In this document: positions 22,601-33,814 of the stretch, one piece after another | Numbering within the stretch: the stretch's first letter is position 1 | Layout of the letters: every line of letters starts with the position of its first letter | NCBI RefSeq assembly: GCF_902167145.1 | Contig: NC_050097.1 | Location: 223,777,034 to 223,841,033 of the forward strand | DNA length: 64,000 nucleotides | Direction: 5' to 3' | DNA from: Zea mays | Taxonomy: Eukaryota; Streptophyta; Magnoliopsida; Poales; Poaceae | Notes under the pieces: model-generated | The model's database searches: none | Seen by the model: only the letters and a program-made list of their open reading frames with translations | What the model was told of the DNA's origin: nothing | Position numbers and translations under genes: made by a program

Positions 22601-23072
22601 TAGCAAAAAGGTTCAAAGCCCAAACAATGCACGTTATTTGCCTCTGTTAATTTCAAGAAAAAAACATGACATGTTGATGTCACACAAACGTAGTGGAACT
22701 GTTGAACGCACGATAAAGCGATAATGATGAAAGGAAAGCATCGCCAAGTTGCCATCATTGTTTTTCCTCCTTTTAGTGATGGGAACATTCGAACATGACA
22801 TCATAGTCCAATATTAATCAGCAAGATATATTTGCCACAGGTTTTAAAACATGCATGTTGGATAACACAGGAGTATTATATAGACACAGGTGAACCAAGC
22901 AGTTTCTCTGTTCCCTGTCTCCCTCGTGGGGATTGCCTACATCTGAATAATAAAAAACAAACAAGGAAACACGAGGGGGTCTCGTATTATTTGCTGAGTT
23001 ATCCAAGTTCTCTTCAGTCAGGAACCATTCCGGATAAAAGTGAAGTACCAAAGTTGCAGACTTGCAAGCCTT
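19649..23072. other. Intergenic region: VAL promoter side, then repeat-derived DNA
   Basis: 19,649-20,700 is GC-rich and should hold the VAL 5' UTR and promoter; it has no recognisable ORF. About 21,220-21,370 is dense in ACCGGT, CGGTTT and AAACCG words, in the style of hAT-derived repeats of grasses. About 21,679-21,830 begins CAGGGGCGGACATAG and carries GTGGGGGC inverted segments, also repeat-like but without a clear partner end. A minus-strand ORF of about 124 codons at 20774-21148 matches nothing I know. 22,050-23,070 shows nothing firm; its right end may contain the 3' UTR of the bc1 subunit gene. Confidence 0.4.
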
Positions 23073-24832
23073 TTATGCCTCTGGTTGGGGTGGTTTCTCG
23101 AAGAAAGTTTTCTTAATCCAGTCAAATGGCTGCAAAACAGTTAAGTCCAAAAAGAGTTTCAGAATCCATTGATCCAAAAGAATGTATTAAATAGAGTAAC
23201 GTCAAATGGTAGTTTCAGGCCAAATCACATGTCTCCAGCCAATAAGTTGAGAGGGAGATAAGAGTTATTAGATCGCTAAAAGAAGGGAAACATCATTACA
23301 AACCCAAATCACCTACCGTAACACATGCATTATCAGGAATAAAGACAACCTGTTGGTGAGACCTACATGAGCACTTAATTTTCATTATAAAAACACATAT
23401 TCTTATTTCTCCAAATACCCTCAATAAGTTCCTCAAACAAGAGCATTGCAGCACAAGATTTAACGTGGCTATAAAAAGAACCAGGTGATGCAAATCAAGG
23501 CACCCACCAAAAAAAAATAGATGAAGGTGAAAGCAAAATGATGCCACCACATGACCACGTAGGTTAACTAAGAACTTATATTACAATACCAATGTGTTAC
23601 GAATTTAACCATTAGTCAGAATTATGTTAGATTTCTACATTCTACCATGTGATAGCAGAAATCGGTGTACTTCCATAAACTACAGTCTACTGTATAATCC
23701 TGGTCCAACTTATTTTTTTGACAATGGGATACCCCTATTTCATTAAGAAATAGAAACCAAACACAGTTCTTACAGAATTCACGACAAATCCAACAGTCAC
23801 AAGCCGATAAGCCTACCACATTATCAGCTACACAGGGGTATGAAACCCAACTGAAGGAACACAGCAAACCAGAAGAAGTCCGACAGTCTAACAGACATCA
23901 CTGAATATCTACAAAGGATAGATCCCAAAAGCAGCCAGGAACATCGCATCACCAGAAATGACTAAAAGCTAGTTTTTATCTACCAAAAGCAGACAAACTG
24001 AATACATCCAGAAGCAAAAGATGTATTATCAGCAGCAAAATGTCACTGGAGACGCCTGTCAACCGGCTTCCAACCATGGGCCTTGCTGTAGATATCACTT
24101 GTTATCTTTCGAATTCTGCGGCTTCCTTGTTCCACCAGTCTTTTTCCCTTCTTTGTCTGTCGAATAGACCAAGCATCAATCCAATAACAGCAGGAGAAAA
24201 TCACATTAGATAGATCATCAATCAGCCTAGCATTGAAGCAGCAATCATTACGAGTACGCCAAATAGCCCAAATAACAGCACCACATCCAAAAAGGATCAG
24301 TAACTTATTAATGACCTGGTATCGAGTTTCTCTCCACTTCAACGTTTGAAGTACTTTGTTTATTGCAGCTATCTTCGGATTCTTGAGAGACGTTTGACAT
24401 AGCAATTCCAGGTGGCTAGGTCATCACGAAAACGTGGGATGTGCATCCCCTTCTGCCCACCATATCATTAGATCCAGAGGAAATGTTTGACTGGGCAGCC
24501 CCAATAGAGTGCTTAATCGTTTACCAGGCCGGGAAACGGATCCCTAAGAAAGATATAACATCGGCAGATCCAGAAGACTCATCAAAGATCACACACAACA
24601 ATCTACTGCTGAGCCTACGAGCCTTGTACACGTGCGACGAGCCACGATCCAGAAGAGCCAGCGGCGGATAAGAGATGCGAGCAGGCCGATTGATCCTGAC
24701 CTGGACGAGGTAGAGGCCGGCGGTGCCGGCGAAGACTCCCCAGGAGGCGGCAGCCACGATGTCGGTGGATTGGGGGCGGCTGCGCGGGGAGACGAAGCGG
24801 AAGAGGCCGGAGCTCGACGCCGGGAGTGCCAT
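23073..24832 (-). CDS. QCR10: Cytochrome b-c1 complex small subunit (QCR10 / 6.7-kDa type), two exons
   Basis: Predicted single-span subunit of mitochondrial complex III in the inner membrane. Exon 1, 24701-24832, encodes 44 residues starting MALPASSSGLFRFVSPRSR. Exon 2, 23073-23129, encodes 18 residues, PFDWIKKTFFEKPPQPEA, plus stop. Donor CAG^GTCAGG and acceptor TTTTGCAG are both phase 0; the protein is 62 aa. One hydrophobic segment, DIVAAASWGVFAGTAGLYLVQ, is followed by a conserved-looking PFDWIKKTFFEKP end, matching plant 6.7-kDa subunits in size and layout. The intron (1,571 bp) carries a LINE fragment. The tiny second exon makes the gene easy to miss. No defects were seen. Family assignment rests on recalled plant sequences. 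Confidence 0.85.
23713..24410 (-). mobile_element. 5'-truncated LINE fragment in the bc1 subunit intron
   Basis: An open stretch at 24043-24405 encodes FGCGAVIWAIWRTRNDCCF and downstream sequence typical of the end of the ORF2 reverse-transcriptase polyprotein of plant LINEs (the region after the zf-RVT domain). The 3' side runs to an A-rich end on the minus strand near 23713 (GTCAAAAAAATAAG), as expected for a LINE tail. Upstream reverse-transcriptase sequence is absent, so this is a short 5'-truncated copy. I found no clear target duplication. It lies on the same strand as the host gene. Confidence 0.65.
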
Positions 24833-26193
24833 CGCCGCCGCTAATCTCCGCTTTTTCTCTCTCTGAGGCAGGCCGGTGAGGAATTATGAGCGGAATATAC
24901 GGACTGTTAAGTTTTGGGAGCAGGCTAGACCTATATTGGCTAATAGAAGCCCACGACTCCACGAGAACCACATGGGCCGGATGGATGTGATGTGCCCCGC
25001 CGCCACTGAGCGCAAGCTTGGGGCCGGGTTCTGATCTGATCGTCATCGCCGTGACGCTTGACTACGCCACAGCGCGCGAAAAGTCAGCCCAGTTTATTTC
25101 ACCTCCATCCACTCTCTTAAGGCCGGCGCCAACCAGGGTTTACAATTTCGTTTAGGATGATCTAAATTTCGCTTTGTTAACTAAAATTTGACTTTTATAT
25201 TTTTGTATTTTAAATCGAAATCTATATGAAGCTGGACCGAAATCCGTTTCTCGGTTAGTAGCGAAAACCCCGCTCCAACGACCCCACTTCATTAATCAGA
25301 GTTATTATCAGTAAAATTAAATATTTTAAAATTTAATTAAATGATAACAGTATGTATTACAATATTGTAATATTTTATATTTTCTAAAACTTCAAAACTG
25401 ATGTATAAAAGTTAAATACTTCAGTTAAAGTGAATAGAGGAGTCTGAATAGAGAGAATGGTTGAAGAGTAGCTAAAATAGGGGAGACATGAAAGAGAGAT
25501 ATTTAAAAATAAATAAAGAGAGATAAGATGGCAAATGGTTGGAATCAGTCTAAAGCAAAAGCTTCAGTTCTCTTACTCCATGTCTCTTCTTTACCGGAGG
25601 AATCATAGAAAGATACTATCTCTACCTAATTAATAATTTCTAGAGTTGACTTTAAGTCAAAGTTTTGTTTTATGTTTAACCGAATGTATGGAACAGAGCG
25701 CAAAGTTTTGTAACAAAAAAATTAGTATAATAAGGTACACCATGAGATATATCTGTACAATATGTTTTTTTCTCTATAAATTTGATTAAACACAAAAATG
25801 ATTTAATAGAATTACAAGCATTGATTTATTAATGGAAGTGCTCTCCGCTTGCACCTCATGCAAACAAATTCATGTTTGTAGTTCTTGTGTTTCAACATAC
25901 CGCAACAATATCTTTCAAAAAAGATACTGCGATATTTCTTTGTTATACACTTCCGTTTCTTCATCAGGCACCATCAATTTTCTTGTTCCCAAACAAAGCC
26001 ATAATGAGACTGCCAATGCTGAATAATTACATTTCATTTTACAGCATTTTCGCGCTCGAAAAAAATGGCAAACAAACAGCCTATAAATCCAATACCGCAC
26101 TGAAAATGAATAGAAAACTACAACGATAGGAATTCCCATTCGAATTCCAAACCTGAACCTATTCCTGCAATATACACAATCCTTTCCTGGTAT
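24833..26193. other. Intergenic region between the bc1 subunit and EDR4-like genes
   Basis: Next to 24833 is a GC-rich promoter-like stretch with a CT-rich 5' leader (CTTTTTCTCTCTCTG as read on the plus strand). About 25,118-25,545 looks repeat-derived: CGCCAACCAGGG at one end faces a CCAACCATTTGCC-type end on the other strand. The interior is AT-rich with AGAGAG runs. No convincing duplication or ORF was seen. 25,830-26,190 probably includes the 3' UTR of the EDR4-like gene. Confidence 0.4.
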
Positions 26194-28171
26194 TTACCTG
26201 ATCCTAATGCCTCCCGTTGCTGGAGTCCCCTTGCCGGGCATCCATGGGAGCGACCAGCCGGACCCTTTAGCCGCTGATCGCTTCAGCGCGCCAATGTACT
26301 CTTCCTCGTCAGAGTCATCGACGTCGTAGTTGTCGTCGTCATCGTCGATGCAAACGGCTTTCCCTTTCCTGTCGTGCTGTCTCACGTCAGGCGTCGTCCG
26401 CTCGCTGAAGCTCTCGTACAGGTCAGGGGAGTGGCGCAGCAGCTCGCTAGCCGACCCGTACCCCATCAGCCGGTGCAGGCGTCCCACGCCTTTGGTCCCG
26501 TCGAGGGTGTCGAACGACGTGTTCCTCGAGACGGGCAGCCGCTGCTCGTCCTCCGTCGAGTAGCTGCTGAGCCCGAAGCCGTCGATGAACGGCGCGAACG
26601 GGTCCGGCCCTTCGTCGCCTTTGCCGCCGTGCAGCTCGGAGCCGACTGTGCTGCACCGGTCGACGGAGTCCTGGTAGGCCTTCTTCCTGGCCGGGTCCCT
26701 GTAGGAGTAGGAGAGGACGGTGGAGCAGGAGCCGCACCGGAGCTTGCGCACCGTCCTGGACGAGACGGCGAAGTCGGCGGGCACCTGCACCAGCTTGAAG
26801 CAGCTGGAGCAGACGATGAACGGCGCGCCCTTGAGCACCGGCCGGCAGTGGTTCCGGGGCGCCAAGCGCCGCTTGGGGTCCTTGGCGGCCGGCGGCTGCG
26901 CTCTGGGCCTGCAGCAGTACCCTCGGCAGCTGCTGCACTCCGGCTTGCCGTGGTGGCGGCAGCAGCCGTGCCCGTGACTGCACGACCTCGGCTCCACGTC
27001 ATGGGAGCCCGGGTGCGCTCTGCACTGGCGGTAGCGCCGGGACGGCAAGCCACGCGGAGGAGGAGCAGCGGCTTGACGGGGCTTCAGCGGCGCACGAGCT
27101 GCGCTGCCACGGTAACCGTCGGTAGCAGCGGCGGCGTGACGCGCTCTGGCAGGGAGGACCGAGGCCGCCGCCGCCGCCGCGCGGGACACGTAGCCTTCTT
27201 GTTTGGGAAGACGAGGTGGGCGCGCGCGTGGCGCGTTGAGCTCAGGGGACTTGCTGAAAAGTTGGGAGAGGTCGCCTTTGAGCTCATCCACCGTCTTGAG
27301 AATCTTCTTCCGCAGGGGCCCCAGATGTTGTTCTTGGAGCTCAGCGCGACGAGATGGGCTCGGCGCCTTTTCCCCTGCATCTTCTTCTTCTTCTTGTCCC
27401 CGTGCAGGTTGAGCAGCTGATGGTTTCGGCGCAAGTTGTTGATGACCGTCCTGGTGCTGGTGGTACTGCGGCTGCGCTGCAGCTTCACCTGAGTGCCTCT
27501 TTCTCGCAGCATCGGTCGATTCGATCTGGCGTTTCGTCCTCTTGTCTGAATCATCCAGCGATTCAGAGGTGGCGTCTCTGTTTCCACCGGCATTTCTTGT
27601 TGCGCTGCCGTCATGGACCTCCTGAGCGGCCGAAGTCTGTTCGCGCCCCCTCTTCTCGACCAACGCCACTTGGTCAGAAACACGATTCCTCGGCGGCACG
27701 GGGTCGGCGGACTCGGCATGGCCAGTCGCGGTGGCGTTAGGAGTGCTCCCGCCATGCGGAGGGGTCGGGGTGCCGGACCTGCTACTGCTCCCGACATCGG
27801 GAGGAGTCGGGGTGCTGGACCTGGACCTGCTGGTGGTCGCGACGTCGCTGGCGTCCAGGTGGCTGCTCTGAGGAGGCGGAGGCAGGTCGGTGTCTCCTGC
27901 GCTGGTGCCGGTGCGGTTCTTTGCTGAGCACGTACGGGAGAATCCGTCAGATACGGAGAAACCAAACCAAAAGGAAAGAAAAAACCTCTGGCGAGACGAG
28001 CAGAGCAGAGCAACCATCCAAATGAAATCGGAGTGGGACCGACGAGAGGTTACCTCGAAGGCTAGCGCCGCATCCACCGCACTGGTACACTGGGGCGCCG
28101 GGCTCCTCGAGGACGCAGTGGCACCTCGGGCATCTGACGCGGCGAACCGCTCCGGCGTCCGGAATTGCCAT
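26194..28171 (-). CDS. EDR4-like protein with N- and C-terminal zinc ribbons (DUF3133 family), two exons
   Basis: Exon 1 is 28054-28171 and exon 2 is 26194-27923. Donor GAG^GTAACC and acceptor GCTCAG join in phase (1+2) across a 130-bp intron, giving 615 residues. The N-terminus has the zinc-ribbon RCPRCHCVLEE...VYQCGGCG (Cys near 14, 17, 31, 34) that opens EDR4-type proteins. A long low-complexity middle is rich in Pro, Ser, Arg and Ala, with a Cys/His-rich stretch near 354-378. The DUF3133 ribbon near 400-450 has CSSC and CGSC pairs. The C-terminus is acidic (DDDDDNYDVDDSDEEEYIG). In Arabidopsis EDR4 is a regulator of defence and membrane trafficking; this role is inferred by family only. 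A donor-like AGGTAAAT overlaps the stop, so an extra 3' exon cannot be excluded. Confidence 0.85.
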
Positions 28172-28360
28172 GGGACATCCGGAGAATGGATGGGTACGCT
28201 GCTTTCCCTCGGGCGTTGCTCCTGCGCTGCGCGTCGTCCTCGTCCCCAACCCAGCTGCCTGCCTCCTCCAACTCAAATCCCCGCGCGGAAAAGAAAAAAA
28301 AAAAGGAAGAGTGGGGCGGGAGTAGTAAAGGGTGAGGTCATGGCCCGCGTGCTCGGCAAA

Positions 28361-28368
28361 TACTTATA
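28361..28368 (-). promoter_or_regulatory. Candidate TATA box of the EDR4-like gene
   Basis: TATAAGTA on the minus strand lies about 190 bp upstream of the start codon at 28171, a fitting distance for a plant promoter with a modest 5' UTR. The surrounding DNA is GC-rich. Confidence 0.5.
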
Positions 28369-28371
28369 GGC

Positions 28372-29202
28372 GGAGGGCGGAGGAGGAAAGAGGGAAGGAG
28401 AGGAGCCGCGGCGACCGCTTCAACGACAATCCACTGCTGCCTGGTAGGCCGGGGGCTGGCTGGCTGGACGACGAATGAGGGCCAGGTCGCCCCCGGGGCC
28501 TGGACGAGTGGCGAGGGACCGTGTCGCCGACGCCAGTCGCGGGTGCCACCGCGTCGTCGTCTCATCTCATGTCATCCCGCGCGGTGGACGCACCCCGTGC
28601 GACCGTGATGGGAGTAGGGCTGTGCTTTCAGGGAGGCGGCCGACGGCTCCGTGTTCGTCCGCCGGACCGTGTGGGGATTGGGGAAACGCGAGGCGGCGGC
28701 GAGCGAGTGGGTAGGCGGGCCCCGGGCGAGGTGGGAACTAACTAGCTGGGGCCGGCCGGCAGGCGCAGCAGGAAGCAACACCGCGGCGTCGTCGGTGCAT
28801 GCGCTCCGCGAGGTCATGTACGAAAAGGGCGCAGTACATCATATCACACTGCCGGCCGTGTACATGCGTGGTGCCGGCTCAGGTTTCCGTTCACAGCTTC
28901 ACACACACTGCGCACACCTCATAGAAATATGTTAGTGAATCAATAGCATCGATTCCACATGATTTTTATATGTACTTTATTATTATTGTTGTTGTTGTTG
29001 TTAAAAAACAAATACATGGTGCAGTTATTACCTTAGAATGACTATTATGATTTATGGAGGTAGCCACCAAAGTCTGGTTTTCTATGCAATGGTTGCCTCT
29101 TCTACATGTAAGAGCATCTCCAAGAGTTCTCCAGAAGTCTCTCCTAAATCTAGTTTTTGGAAAAAGCATACAAATGTTTCTCCAACAGTTCCTCTAAAGT
29201 GT
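28372..29202. other. EDR4-like promoter flank, then a MITE fragment cut by element A
   Basis: 28,380-28,830 is GC-rich upstream sequence with no gene. A (TTG)n run lies at about 28,985-29,002. From 29,112 the DNA reads GAGCATCTCCAAGAGTTCTCC and later TCTCCAACAGTTCC, words common in Tourist/PIF-like grass MITEs. This fragment stops at 29202, where element A begins. 29198-29202 (AGTGT) should be the left target duplication of element A. Confidence 0.5.
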
Positions 29203-32200
29203 TGTGGCGGAACTGCCCGAATTATTCCAACTTAAGTGCCTAAGCCCCGCCTTAGAGGCTAGACCACACTTAAATGGGAATAACCCGTCAATCCCTCAGA
29301 TCTAGTCCGACACGGCCACTGACAGGATCAAGTACCACAGTCTCACTCGAAGGTGAGTCACAGAGCAAATACAATAAAGCATAAAACCATACATGTCACA
29401 ATGTTAAATTATTACATCATCATCATCATCATTGGAGTTTTGCAAAAGTAACCATCATTGTTCGAAGTGCAGCGGAATAAAACTAACGATAATTAAACAG
29501 AGAGATGGGGAAGCCTGTCCCATCACTCCTCATGCTCCTCCTCAGCCGAGGCAGGGTCCCACTCAACAGTCCAACCCGGTGGTAAGGTGGACGGCCAAGT
29601 CACTCCAGCAACCATGTCCTCCAGAGAACCTGTAAAAATTATGCCACAAGCAAGGCTGAGTATACTAATACTCAGCTAGACTTACCCGGTGTGAGGAGTC
29701 TACTCCTCTACCTCTAGACATGCAGCTGTTTGGCTGTGGGGTTTGGTTGCCAAAAGCACTAGCTGAGTTTCTACATCAAAGTTTTAACTTAGTCAAAGTT
29801 AAGTGTGACTCTCTTAAGGCTAAAAATGGACTATCTACTCATACATGGTAGCAAGCATTATTAACAATCAACCTCTGATCTCAACTCATCATACTTCCAC
29901 TTATTACTCAATGCAGTACAATGGATCAAGCAGTCTCATTAGCTGCGAGAAGCAGACGATTCGAATCGAGTTTTTATCCTTGCAAGGTAAACCTAAACAC
30001 ACGACATGTAGGGGCACTCCGTCCCCACACACATCAACCGTCCCCATCGATTCCCTGGCAACAGATCAGGGCTCACCGCCTTGGCGTACAATGCCCCACT
30101 GACCCCGACTGGCCGTCGTGCAGTGACCGCACTTGTACCCACCATAACCGGAATGGGAGACCTCGTCTCAGGTCGCGTGAGGGGATATGTCTGCGGGCAG
30201 GTTCACTCAGGTACTAGGCTTACCGATTTATCATATTTCTCGGTATGTGTTTAGTACGTTCAAACGCTTGACACAGGTATCCGCACGTTAATCCTTATTC
30301 CATTTTCCATCTCGTGAACAACCAATCCCCATGGATTGTTATCCACCAATTAGTATCATGACAGTGTGAAAGTGGGTACAATCAATTTCCTGATCTCGCG
30401 CGAGTGCTAGAAAAATCACTCGTCTTCTACCGAGATCCTAATTAAATAAAGCAACTACTCGACCTGTCATACTAGTATTCATCTCAAAAGGATTCCTGAG
30501 ATCATGCAACTAGGGTTTCAAACAATTCCTACACCTAAGTGCACAATCAATCCTACAATCATTAAGTGAAGTAAAATAGCATAAATAACAGGTTATGCAT
30601 AAAACCGGGGCTTGCCTTCCAAAGCAGTGGCAGGCAGGTCCTCTGGTGCAGGCTCTGGTGCTGGATCTGGGGCTACCTCCTGAGCAGCTCCTTGCTCCGG
30701 CACGAGGATGTACTCTCCGTCAACAAGATTACAGTCTATCGAAATGCAATGAACATGTATGTCATGATTATGCAAGATTTAAGAACATTAAGCTAAAAGA
30801 AACTAAGTTCAGAAGTAACTTAGGGTTTTCTTAGTCACACGGGGCTTCTAGTGGTATATATATATAGATACATAGACTTATGACCCTTTAAACTTAGGTT
30901 TTCTTTTAGGATAGCATAGTGGTTTGGTATTGCCTTGATATATTTTAGTGGACAGATTACAAAGTTTTTGGGGCAACATTTATTCACATTTTTCATTTTT
31001 CTTTCCTTAATTTCCATTTAGGGCTTTTAGTGTAGGTTTGAACTACAACAGGGTTTTAATAATTTCCAAAAATTCTGTAAAAATTACAGTGGGTTGTTAC
31101 TGGCTATTCTAGCTTGTTTTAAGAATTTGAGGCTTAAAGTATAAAAGTTAGGCTTTAAACAAAAATAACAAAAGTTAGGCAAAATGGGCCACTTCACACT
31201 ACACCTCTTAGTTAGGGGTAGGTTCTGTCCTAAAGGTTATTTTTGTTGGCATCCTCTAGTAATACTAGGCTTCTGTGCCAAAAACCACAGAAGGCTAAGG
31301 GGTGGTTGTTTAGTTATGATTTTCTAAAGTTTAATGTCAAAAGGCACTTTCTACTACATTGTTATTTGAAAAATGTCAAACAGCAGATTTCATATTTTTC
31401 CTAAGTTCTTAATAACAAAACATTAACTATCCCAAGGGTGGGGGTGCTTTCACCTTGGGGTTATTTTTGTAGGGTTTTTCTAAGTTTCCCTTGTTTTATT
31501 AATATAAAAGGTATCCTACTTATTTTATACTAAAACAGGGTATGATATATTTTTCCAGTGAACTACCTTGAATAAGTATCCTAACAAAAATAAGGGTGCC
31601 CTCTGGTTCATTATTTAAATCACATTTTCTATTTTTCTTAACCTTGAGCATATTGTAAAATAAGGGGCAAAAACTAACTTAATGGGGTGGACAGAGAGGT
31701 TTAACATTTTTAAACAGGTCAGTAGGTAGATATACACTTCTCCAAATTTTTCTAACCCTAGTCAAACAGCACAACTATTTTTCTTTCTATTATTGATCTT
31801 TTGGCTAAGACTATAAGTAAATCAAAACTTTAAAGTTTGCTGTAGTTCATAGGGGGTTTTATATTTTTCTTAAGTGGGTTACATTATTTAGAGTCTGACA
31901 AAATTGATTTGACCAAATTTGGATGAACTAAACAGAAGTTATGGATTTTCAAAGTTTTGCTCAAATTTAAAATCAGGTTTAATAAGGTTTTCTGAAAAAG
32001 CAGTTTACACCGAGGTCCCTGGGTTAAAACTAAATCAATCCTCGCAGTTCTACCCTTGCGCCACTATTCCCCTGAGTCGCTGACAGTTCAAAAAGCCCCC
32101 TGACCTTTTCTTCCTCTCACCCGCAGTCCTTCCCCCAATGTAAACAGTACCCGCGGGAAAGAAAAGGGTGGTGCGGCTTACCGGCGGCGAGCTAGGTCCG

Positions 32201-33563
32201 GCGAAGGGCAGGGTTGGCTCGGGGAGGCTCTGGCGGTCACAGCGAGGTGCGACTTGACGGCGGGGATGGCCGGAATCGCCCGGTCCACGAGCGCAGGCAG
32301 GTGTTCTCGTCGGTGGCGAGTGTACCGGCCAAACCACGGCGATCTGGTTCAATCCAAGGGCACGATGAGCTTCCTGGGGTGACGTATAGGCTATCTGTGC
32401 AGTGAATCGAGAAATGGCTCAGTGATTTACCCGGTCCACGCACTCCGGCGGGGTTGAGAGCTCCGGCGACCGTGGACTGGCCTCTCCGGCGAAGTAGGCT
32501 TCGATTCCTCGCTCGGGGAGCCTCACTGAGTTGTGCACACTCGTCTCCGAGGGTTGGATGGGGCTGGGGAAAGCTGGACTGGCCGGTCTACGGCGGCAGT
32601 GGCTCGGGTGGCCGCGGACACGCCGCGCACGGGCAAACGACGGCGAACTAAACTCCGGTGAGGCTTGAGCGTGCGCGGAAGAGTGTAACCGACGCCTGGG
32701 AGGGCTTTATAGGTGCGGGCGCGGGACAGGGCGCCGGCTGGCCGTTGGCGCGACACGGGGCACGCGCGGGCGTGCTCTGGCAAGCTCAGGGCGCGTCGAA
32801 CACGTGGAGCTTTCAATCTGCCCGTGTTCCACAGCTCACCCAAGTCGCAAACATGCGAATCTTGGCAAAAATCCGGCGCGAGTCTTTTCCTGGCACCTAG
32901 GGCTGTCTCTCATCCGTGAGCTGCCATGGCAGATATGGCCTAGGTAGGGAGATCTCTGGTCGCCAAATCGAGTGTGTCACACTGCCCACCTCGCGACAAA
33001 AACCATGCCAAGGCATGTCAAACGTCCGAGTCTCGGGCTCAGCTTTTTCCAGTGGGTGCCTTGGGTGGTATGCCACATTTTTGGTATAGGACATAGGTGG
33101 ATTTGATGCCAGCTTCGAGGTGAACACAACTGATCTTTAGTGTAGGTATAGTTTTTAACTTAGAGAGAAATAGAGAGCTCTAGCTCTCTCTCCACTTGGA
33201 GATTTGATTTGGGGTTTCTCCAGGGGTCTTTTTGCAATATTTCCTCCCCCTAATTGCTGGTTATTAGGTTACTTAAGGTTTGGGTAAATATTACTCATGC
33301 TTTGCACACTTGATCACTCTCTCCTCCCCTTACCTAGGGTTTTGGGGAGCTAGGGTTTAGGAGAGGTCTAGGGTTCTTCTCCCCTCTTATCCAAGGTAGT
33401 AAGTGTGCAAGGATTAGAGTAATGCTTTTGGTTACTCACACTCCTTGGTTAAAATCTAGCTTTCCAAGGCCCTCATGCTTTTGCTCCTTAAGTTCTTCCA
33501 CATGTGATCATAGCCTTTAGTATCAAGGTGGGCTCTAGCCATGGTAACACCTGGGGTGTTACA
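29203..33563 (-). repeat. Complete LTR of element A (3' LTR in element orientation, 4,361 bp)
   Basis: In plus orientation it begins TGTGGCGGAACTG and ends GGTGTTACA; read in element sense it is TGTAACACCCC...CCACA. It includes a CAT trinucleotide run near 29,416-29,435 and a TATATATATA stretch near 30,854-30,866 that could serve as the U3 TATA region. No credible ORF was found inside. Unusually long even for a plant chromovirus LTR. Confidence 0.92.
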
Positions 33564-33577
33564 GCCCTCCCCCCTTA
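33564..33577 (-). other. Polypurine tract of element A
   Basis: On the minus strand AAGGGGGGAGGGC directly precedes the TGTAACACC start of the 3' LTR, the standard plus-strand primer position. Confidence 0.75.
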
Positions 33578-33814
33578 AAGGAATCTCGTCCCGAGATTTT
33601 AGGTAGAGGCCCTTGGAGGGTGCTTGAAGGTGCGTTGGTGTTATTTTTCCTTTACACTTAAGTTTCTCTCATTAACTGCTCTTCGAATGTCATTCTCTTT
33701 GCAACTTCAGAAGGAAGCCTTTCTTAAGTCAAATCCACCACTTAGACTATCCTTGTTATCTAAGTTTTTCTTATAATTGAATTCAAAGGGCAGGTGGGGG
33801 TGGGGTTTTTGGGG

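Noticed and set aside
26374..27420. Plus-strand ORF of 348 codons opposite the EDR4-like gene
   Set aside because: A GC-rich antisense shadow. The minus strand has the zinc ribbons and matching splice sites.
29416..29435. CAT trinucleotide run (also at about 40,048-40,067), considered as a functional repeat array
   Set aside because: A simple microsatellite inside the LTR of element A, duplicated with the LTR.
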